From Coprinellus micaceus (taxonomy: Eukaryota > Basidiomycota > Agaricomycetes > Agaricales > Psathyrellaceae): 64,000 nt of DNA. Under the pieces are notes generated by a model. That model was not told the DNA's origin. It made no database searches and saw nothing but the letters and a program-made list of their open reading frames with translations. The position numbers and the translations under genes are program-made. The DNA lies in assembly GCA_951394405.1 (NCBI GenBank), contig OX596341.1, positions 2,108,001 through 2,172,000 on the forward strand, in the 5' to 3' direction. Position 1 is the stretch's first letter; the number at the start of each line of letters is the position of its first letter. Below are positions 57,429 through 64,000 of the stretch, one piece after another.

Positions 57429-59278
57429 TTCGTGTCGGTTGGCCTTGCCGTAGTCTACGAGGTCTGAGTTCAAAGTCAGTATGCATGGCGCGTTCGAGGA
57501 TGTCGAACATACCGTTGGGGTGGTGGGTGAACAGACGACGAAGACAAGAGGGCGGGGGCTGTCAAGTTATCACTGACGAGGTCCTTTTTAATTTATTCTT
57601 TTGGCATGACTTCATAGATTTCTCACGACCGAGGATTGGCTTGGCCCACGCTGCACCGCCTGTTCCGCTAGTGGCGCGCCCACAAGGCTCATCCCATCGG
57701 CCATGTCGTCACAGTTGCTTTGACGTCGAGAAAGGAGGGGAACTCAGAAGAGAGAACTCGCCGGGGTTCACAAGACGTAGGAGGACAGAGATTGAGTACC
57801 TTGCGGCTCAAACTCCAGATATCGTCGTCCCGAATAAGAGAATCGTTCGAGGCCGGCCACTAAAGCTTCAGGGGGCCGGCGATGGAGGGTTTCCATTTTT
57901 TCATGACAATCACCGCACGACGATCCACGAGCAGGGCTGGGGCGTCGGAGGAACTTCGAAGTTCGGCTCGTGTGGGATGCAGCGTCGGAATGAGTGAGCA
58001 TGAGAAGGAATGAGATCAAGAGTCGGTGAGACAAGTTTAGGAAGACAGCGCAAGTCGGGTGGTGGTGTGGTCGTGATTTACTAGTAGTCACCGTCGAGAG
58101 ACCTATTGTCTATCGCAGTATTCAACCCAAAGGGACAGTCCGTAGGTGGTACGCACCCTTTCGGACTGAAAATGGGGAGACGAGCCACGAAAGGCGGCGA
58201 GTGCAGGCTAGTGCCATTGCTCACCCCCCACAGGTCCAGCCTTTTGCCTCGCCTCGCAGAACCGGAGTTGTCGTCCCAGCGAGTTGGTGGCCCTCGAACG
58301 TTCCAGATTCACGTCCCTCGAGCATTTCGACTGCCAGCGGTTGGCCTTGGCATGAAATATATCTAGTCATCATGACTCTTAGAGCGCAGGTGAGGACGAA
58401 CGTCGAGGAGGCTGAGGCGTACTTACCAGCACCCGGAAAGTTGTGCCAGGTTTCGAGCCTTAAGGCGCCCGGGGCTGCTCCAACAAAGAGTTGTACGCCG
58501 CGCCGGCTTGAACAACCACCTTCTGCCAGAAGGGCATTCCCTCGAAGGCGACGATGGCCCGCCGTAATTATCCGAGCAGACTCTGGTGACTTGACGGTGT
58601 CCAATTCCAGCGTGGAACTCGTGCATCTCTTGGCTCGATTCACGGCTGCTAAGCGTTCGACGAGTGCCAGGCTACAACTTGGCGGTGCCAGGACGAGAGG
58701 TGAAGGGCCCAATCATCCAAATGGCCAGAGTTCCGGACATCTTCGAAAACATGTTTCAGGTTGTCGACGAAAGAGATCCCGTACACGCTGGCAGGTTTTT
58801 TTTTGGTGATCTTCGAGGCTATCGTGTCGATAATTGCTGCTACCGGCTTTTTCTGTGTGCATGGTGGAAAGACGTGAAGGCCGGGGAAAATGTGTCACTG
58901 CCTGTATACCCAATATGAGCGGACCTGCGACAATACCAGACATTGTATCCCCGCGCCGTATTCAAATGGGAGGAACCGTGTACACACGCCGCCCGGAACG
59001 TCGAAGAGTTTGCACGATGATGATGGTCCAAGTTGAAGCTTTGAAGGCTTGAAGCGCCATCATAGAGTCCCTGACTGTGCGCTTGTGAAATAAGCGCGCG
59101 TCGCGTGCACCCATCTCACAAGCCGACTGCCTATCCGCGTCGGAGAGATTCGAAATTCGGGACGCAATATGATGGTACACTATATAGTTAATAGTACATG
59201 GGTGAAGGCGGGAGTACAGTAATTTTACATAAGTTCAAAGCATCCATCCGGCGACAGCAGCAAGAGTCACACCAAAGA
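57429..59278. other. 1.85 kb stretch without an assigned gene
   Basis: Long GC-rich open frames overlap on opposite strands (plus 58201-58809, minus 58712-58221), but neither shows a domain, a signal peptide or consistent splice partners. The rest is promoter of PalI copy 2 and 3' region of the Ish1 gene. Confidence 0.4.
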
Positions 59279-61110
59279 CTACAACTCTCCCTTGATCTTT
59301 GAGCCAGTGGCCTTCACCTTCTCTCCGACATTCTCCCTCGCTTCCTGAACTTTCTCGCCCATATACCCTTTAGAATCGTGGTACGCCCCCTCAGCCTTGC
59401 CCTTGGCCGCATCGTAACCTTGCTCTCCGGATCGCCTTGCATCGTAGTACGCACCCTCAGCTCTCTTCTTTGCGGAATCGTAGGAGTCTTCGCTGTACCT
59501 CTTCGCATTCCTGACCTCCTGCTCCGTACGGCCCTTGACGTCATCATACCCATCCTTGACAGCATCGTACTGGTCCACAGAGCGAGACTTGACGTCGATC
59601 CAACCATTGCTCAGGATGTTGAGGACGTTGGCGAGCACATCTTCGACCTTGTGGGCGCTGTCGTTGACGGCGTCACGGATCTTGGCCAGAGCAGATTCGG
59701 CGTTTTTCTCAGTCTGGACGTAGCGAATGCGAACCTCCTGGAGCAAGCCAGGACGACCACCCGGAACCATGTCGTCACTCATACCATGCGAACGGAGGTA
59801 CGCACGCAGACGAGCGTCGGGCCATGTGAGGTAGGCGGCGGTCTTCGCGTTGACGTCATTGTACCTGGATCAAATCAGCATGGGCGCCTAAACACCCACA
59901 GGGTATGATGTCACTCACTTCTCGTTGGCAGCCTTGATGAGCTCGTCACGCTTGACCTGGGCGTCAGTGCGCATGTAGCCATGGTCAACGAGCCAAGTCT
60001 TGATCTGGTTGTCAGACCAGGCATCCCAGAAGGTGTTCTTGGTGGAGAGGTAGTTATCCCTGAGTGGTCTTGGTCAGTTGTCAGTTTGTTCGCGACAATG
60101 GCGAGTGCCGGCGGACTTACTCGATGAGCTTGAGCATCTTATCGCGGGTGACCTGAGCGTCGCTTTTGATGACGCCCTGATCGACGAGCCAGTTTCTGAG
60201 CTCGGAGTCGCTCCAAGTGCTCCAGACGCGGTCCTGGGTGCCGTAGTAGTACTGCTTCATCAATTCGGTGTAGTGCTCCCGACTCTTCTGGGCATCCGAC
60301 TTCACGATGTTGTTTGCCACGAGCCATGAGTGCTAAACAGAAATGAGCATCTGGTTCACGGTGAGATGAGAAACGGCGCACCATATACGAATCAGACCAA
60401 GCGTGCCAGATGGGATTGGCCACTCGTCCGTACGAATCGTGCATCATCCGCACCAACTCATCCTTCTTCTTCTGCTGCTTCGTTTTCAACAATCCCTCCC
60501 TCTCCAACCAACCCCTCAACCTATTCTCATCCCACGTCGAATATACATAATCCTTGCTCTCGTCAAATACCTTCACGACCGGATCCGTAGCCTTCGCCAC
60601 CACACTACTCACGCTCTTCGACGCCTGGTGCATCGAGTCGCCGTATACCGCAGTACTCGCACCTACGCTCGCGCGGCTCGAGAATGCGCTCGCAGCGCTA
60701 GCATATTGCCTATACTTCTCCTTCGCCATCAGCACCAACATCTCCCTCGGACCCTTGGGGCTCACGACGCCCTGCTCCAAGAGCCACTCGCGCAGCCGGC
60801 TCTCGTCCCAGGCGTCGAAAGACGAATCCCGGAGACCTTGGAACGATTTCTGGGCGGAGGCGTACTGGTCATACGTCCACGCAGACGCGGAGTGCCAGTT
60901 GTTTTCGACGAGGGCACGGAGATCCGCCTCTGAGGGAGTGCGCTGGGGGATAGTGACGGCGTGGGCGTCGAGCCAGCCTGTGAGTTGAGACCTGGACCAT
61001 GTTGTGTATGGGATGACGGCGGAGTCGGTCTTGGACGAGTCACCGCCGAACCAGGATGCCTGGGCGGCGAGGATGAGGCTGAGGCCTACAAAAATTGGTG
61101 AAAGCTTCAT
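59279..61110 (-). CDS. Ish1/Msc1-type protein with seven Ish1 repeats and LEA-like tail
   Basis: Seen: exons 61110-60382, 60332-60121, 60059-59919 and 59864-59279 give 555 aa. An N-terminal signal sequence (MKLSPIFVGLSLILAAQASW) is present. Seven Ish1 repeats follow with the pattern W-x-(D/x)-L-x-x-W-L: YTTWSRSQLTGWL, FDAWDESRLREWL, YSTWDENRLRGWL, WHAWSDSYMHSWL, WSTWSDSELRNWL, WDAWSDNQIKTWL and YLTWPDARLRAYL. The last 110 residues repeat short Tyr/Ala/Lys/Glu units (SYDSAKKRAEGAYYDARR), as in group-3 LEA proteins. Known: S. pombe Ish1 is a stress-induced nuclear-envelope protein, and yeast Msc1 is its relative. Inference: a stress-linked protein of the ER/nuclear envelope lumen. Introns cut between or within repeats. 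Confidence 0.9.
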
Positions 61111-61510
61111 GATATGTTAAGACAGAGGAGGGGAGTTGCAGGGTGTGTGCAACGCAGCGGAGTGGTTTGGTCTCATTTATGCAAGGCGTCTGGCGTGACG
61201 TCATCCCATGACGGTGTGGCCCCTCTCTCTCCTACGCACCGACTAGCGTACACGTATAGCTGGTATGGAATCCACAGCTTTCGCAGGACCCTTGTGAGTC
61301 GCAAAAAGTGGAGCTTTCAGCCAAAAACGACGCAAACAAAACGAGGAGCGTACGACAGGGTTCCACACAGGTCCTTTGAGAGTCGAGAAATGATTTCCTA
61401 TATTTTCTATGTCTTTTTCTAGTTCTAAGATTTCCCAATTACATTACCTATTACCTCGTGCTGTGGTATGTATCCGTCACGGTCGTCGTCATTGCCGTCA
61501 GCATTGATAG
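61111..61510. other. Promoter of the Ish1 gene and 3' side of PAN3
   Basis: 400 bases; short open frames only. Confidence 0.5.
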
Positions 61511-64000
61511 TTACCGATGCTTGTATGCAGCATTGGAGGAGATTGCAGCTTTCGCGAGATCACTACTTGAAAGTCAGCGCTTCAGCTTCTTTCAACTTGA
61601 ACGTAACACACCTGAACGCGCCCTCCATGCACATCTTGACATCCTTATAGCTGACAACCAGGCAGCTCTGCTCATCGCGCGCAACCAGCATCAGTTTCTC
61701 GTCCGTGCCTGCGTCCAGCTGCGAACGGTATCGAATCAATCACTGACACCACCGAAGGCCGAACAGACGACTACGGACCTTGTTCAAGCACTCAAGGACA
61801 TGCGACATATCCAGCACAGGGTTCCCGTGTTCGTCGACCTGATGAAAGACGTAGTCCCGGAAGAGTTTGATGATGTACCGATCGCCAGTTTCCGACCATC
61901 GAGGCTCGCGAGCGAATCTACGGATACACCTCGTAAACCATGGTACACCGTAGAGGAATGGATTCCACAAACTCAGGTCGTTCGTTGATAAAACCGAACT
62001 TGGTCATCAACCTGACGAGGCGTGCATTCTCTAGCTCTCCTTGAAGCTCATGTTCAAGGCGATCAACAGCGCTCAGCGCGTCCTCCTGCTCCTGCAAAAC
62101 GCGATGCCGAATGCTGTCCAATACGCTATCGATGCTCTAACCAATTCAATCAGCAATGAGCCCCCACTCATTGTACATTCACCCACCTTTACAGTGGCCT
62201 TGCTAATCAGCCACAGCGCTAAGCTCTTCATATCCTGACCGTAGAAGCGCATAATATGGTCGATGCTCTTCTGGAAGTGGGGCCCAACCGAAGCTCCGGG
62301 GTTTCCGCAGCAAAGCGCGAAGATAAGCCTGCCGAATTGCGTCAAATCTTCCTGCTGGAGTAGATGAATATCCTGGGGCGTGTCGTGCATCAGGACATCC
62401 ATCGTTCCACACGCCGATATTCGTATCCTGCGTACGAACTCAGAGTATGATACAAACAACGGGAGAGGAACAAACTCACCGATTCTGCGACGTCAACAAG
62501 ATCTTAGTAGCGTCCATACACCGGATTGCTTGTCCCGCATCATGCACCCCCTTGATAGCCCCAGCAATCTGCACAATATACGACCACATACTTCGCTCAG
62601 AGATGGGGGGCTGCTGCCCAACAAGTAGCCCACTCTGTTGTTGTGATGTCTGTTGGGGCGAGAAGGTGCTTGTGGGCGACTGGAACCGACCACCGCGGGG
62701 AGAGAAGGATACGTTGCTCGGGGTCATAGATGGAGGCGTCCCGGGTGGCGGCTTGCTTTGCTTTAGGTGAACATCGTATAATGTGCGCGCGTTCGGGTGA
62801 TACGCATATACCACGACTAGTGCTGGAACCAAGGAATCACCATCAGAACCTCAGGTATATGCGCACTGAGTTCGGCAAGCAGAACCCACAATTATCATCG
62901 AAGGAGCGGGTAGTGAATGCCTCCTTGACCCCGACGATGGAGGGGTGTTTCAGGTTGCTCCAGAACTCGACAGGGGCAAATGCGCCGGGATGGGTGAGGC
63001 GATAGTCTGCGGGAGAGCATCAGTAAGAGAGATACAAAGACACGGAAGTCGTCTACTTTCAATCCTCCTCAGAATGTACGGGAGACCATCAGACGCTTTG
63101 ATCGCCCTGTAGACTGTCGAATACCAACTCCCAAACTTTCTCCGCTCGACACTGGCCCCTGAGATTTCGAGTGGTACTAGTGTATGATAGCCTTGTAGCT
63201 CTTCTGGCAGATTCAACCCTACGTCCCTGTAAATATAACACGAAATTTGGGAGGTGGTAAAACGTACCAGGAGCGGCAATGCCTCGAACGACTTCGCTTC
63301 TCTCTTGCATCATCTGGCGCAATTCAGCTGAGGGGGGTACGAAATGGGTGCTGGTCGTAGAAGCCACGAAGTCCGGATATGACGTTGGGGTGTAAAGGTG
63401 ATAATTCAGCTGAGGCGATAATGGTCAGAGCTTGGACAAGGAGAAGTGATCCTCACGTACTGGTTGATGCATGAATACTGGGGCAGAGGCGGTTGCGAAA
63501 TAAGCTGCAGAGTCGTATTCGCCAGTGTAGTGACCGTCATAGCTGCCATCGTCGTAGTAGCTCGCGCTGAGCTGACGGCACGGTGTCAGTGAGGAGCACC
63601 ACCACAATCGTACTACTCACCTCTCCCATCTGACTCGTTAAGCTATCCATATGCCCGTTCTCATACTGGTCCTCTTCGTACTCTGGCCATTGATTATCCC
63701 TCTGAGTGAATGGGTCGTCCCTGCTCGTACTTCATGAATGCATCGTCGTTGATGGGCACTGGGTATAACGTACCCAGATGAAGTAGATGGGCGAGAGTGC
63801 GATGCGGGTGGAGAACTGGCCAAGCTTGCAGCTATCGTCGAAGCGGCCTTGGGGATAAACACAGGGGCGTTCAATGCTTGAGCGGTAAGGGCACCCGATA
63901 TCACAGGGGATTCTGGGCGATTTCTGTATCGAGTCGGAGTCAGACTGGCGTTCACCATGCCCAAGGCTTCAGTGAAACGCACCCTCCGGGGGTTGGTGGC
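61511..64000 (-). CDS. PAN3: PAN3, regulatory subunit of the Pan2-Pan3 deadenylase, 5' part outside window
   Basis: Seen: from the right edge, exons end/start at 63774, 63720-63621, 63571-63461, 63409-63268, 63218-63057, 63006-62890, 62822-62480, 62427-62187, 62136-61973, 61917-61779, 61718-61612 and 61565-61511. The order is PAN3: [16 protein letters not shown], a pseudokinase domain ([64 protein letters not shown]), a coiled coil ([18 protein letters not shown]), and the knob domain ([48 protein letters not shown]). The pseudokinase lacks the HRD and DFG catalytic residues, as in all PAN3. Known role: dimer that recruits Pan2 to poly(A) RNA via PABP. A further intron may lie at about 63980-63918; the true N-terminus is outside. 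Confidence 0.94.

Noticed and set aside
61918..61972. Using the GTGGAA or GTGTAC donors in the PAN3 knob region
   Set aside because: They give a frame break or a 31-base intron; the GA|GTTTGT donor gives NERPEFAREPRW with correct phase.

Overview
The window is nuclear DNA of a filamentous basidiomycete, most likely an Agaricomycete. Genes are dense (about 22 in 64 kb) and nearly all carry many introns of 45-70 bases with GT-AG ends. The gene set is fungal: Kin4 kinase, Trk potassium transporter, LCL3, Tah18, PAN3, PalI/SUR7 membrane proteins, Ish1 protein, fungal NACHT-ankyrin protein and P450s with basidiomycete exon structure. I rebuilt gene models by hand from reading frame, splice sites and family motifs. 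In every model the exon phases add up to an open frame, but no transcript evidence was available.

Layout. 0-16.5 kb: a DUF4139 protein running off the left edge, a rhodanese/dual-specificity MAP-kinase phosphatase, histone H2A.Z, a protein with an integrase-type H2C2 zinc finger, then a large Kin4-type kinase with a small intact paralogue of only its C-terminal KA1 region beside it. 16.5-19 kb: a gene-free stretch. 19-32 kb: an accessory block with two paralogous ten-exon P450s at its ends, a tandem pair of secreted GH25 lysozymes, the diflavin reductase Tah18 divergent from the nuclease LCL3, and a small GPI-type surface protein. 32-49.5 kb: housekeeping genes (SWI/SNF BAF60, BAR-SH3 protein, Rheb GTPase, Trk potassium transporter, Rtt106-like histone chaperone, DUF4246 protein, Arp2/3 subunit ARPC5). 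49.5-58 kb: a STAND/NACHT-ankyrin receptor and two PalI/SUR7 four-helix membrane proteins. 59-64 kb: a secretory-pathway protein with seven Ish1 repeats and a LEA-like tail, and most of the deadenylase subunit PAN3, which runs off the right edge.

How the genes fit together. Several belong to growth, stress and nutrient signalling (MAP-kinase phosphatase, Kin4, Rheb) and to chromatin (H2A.Z, BAF60, Rtt106), but nothing in the sequence shows that they act as one pathway. The clearest local evolution is duplication: the Kin4 KA1 region, the GH25 pair (promoter included), the PalI pair (with a conserved 11-base microexon) and the P450 pair (seven of ten exons the same length). The most unusual items are the kinase-less KA1 gene and the NACHT-ankyrin gene. 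No transposon, CRISPR array, rRNA or tRNA gene was recognised.
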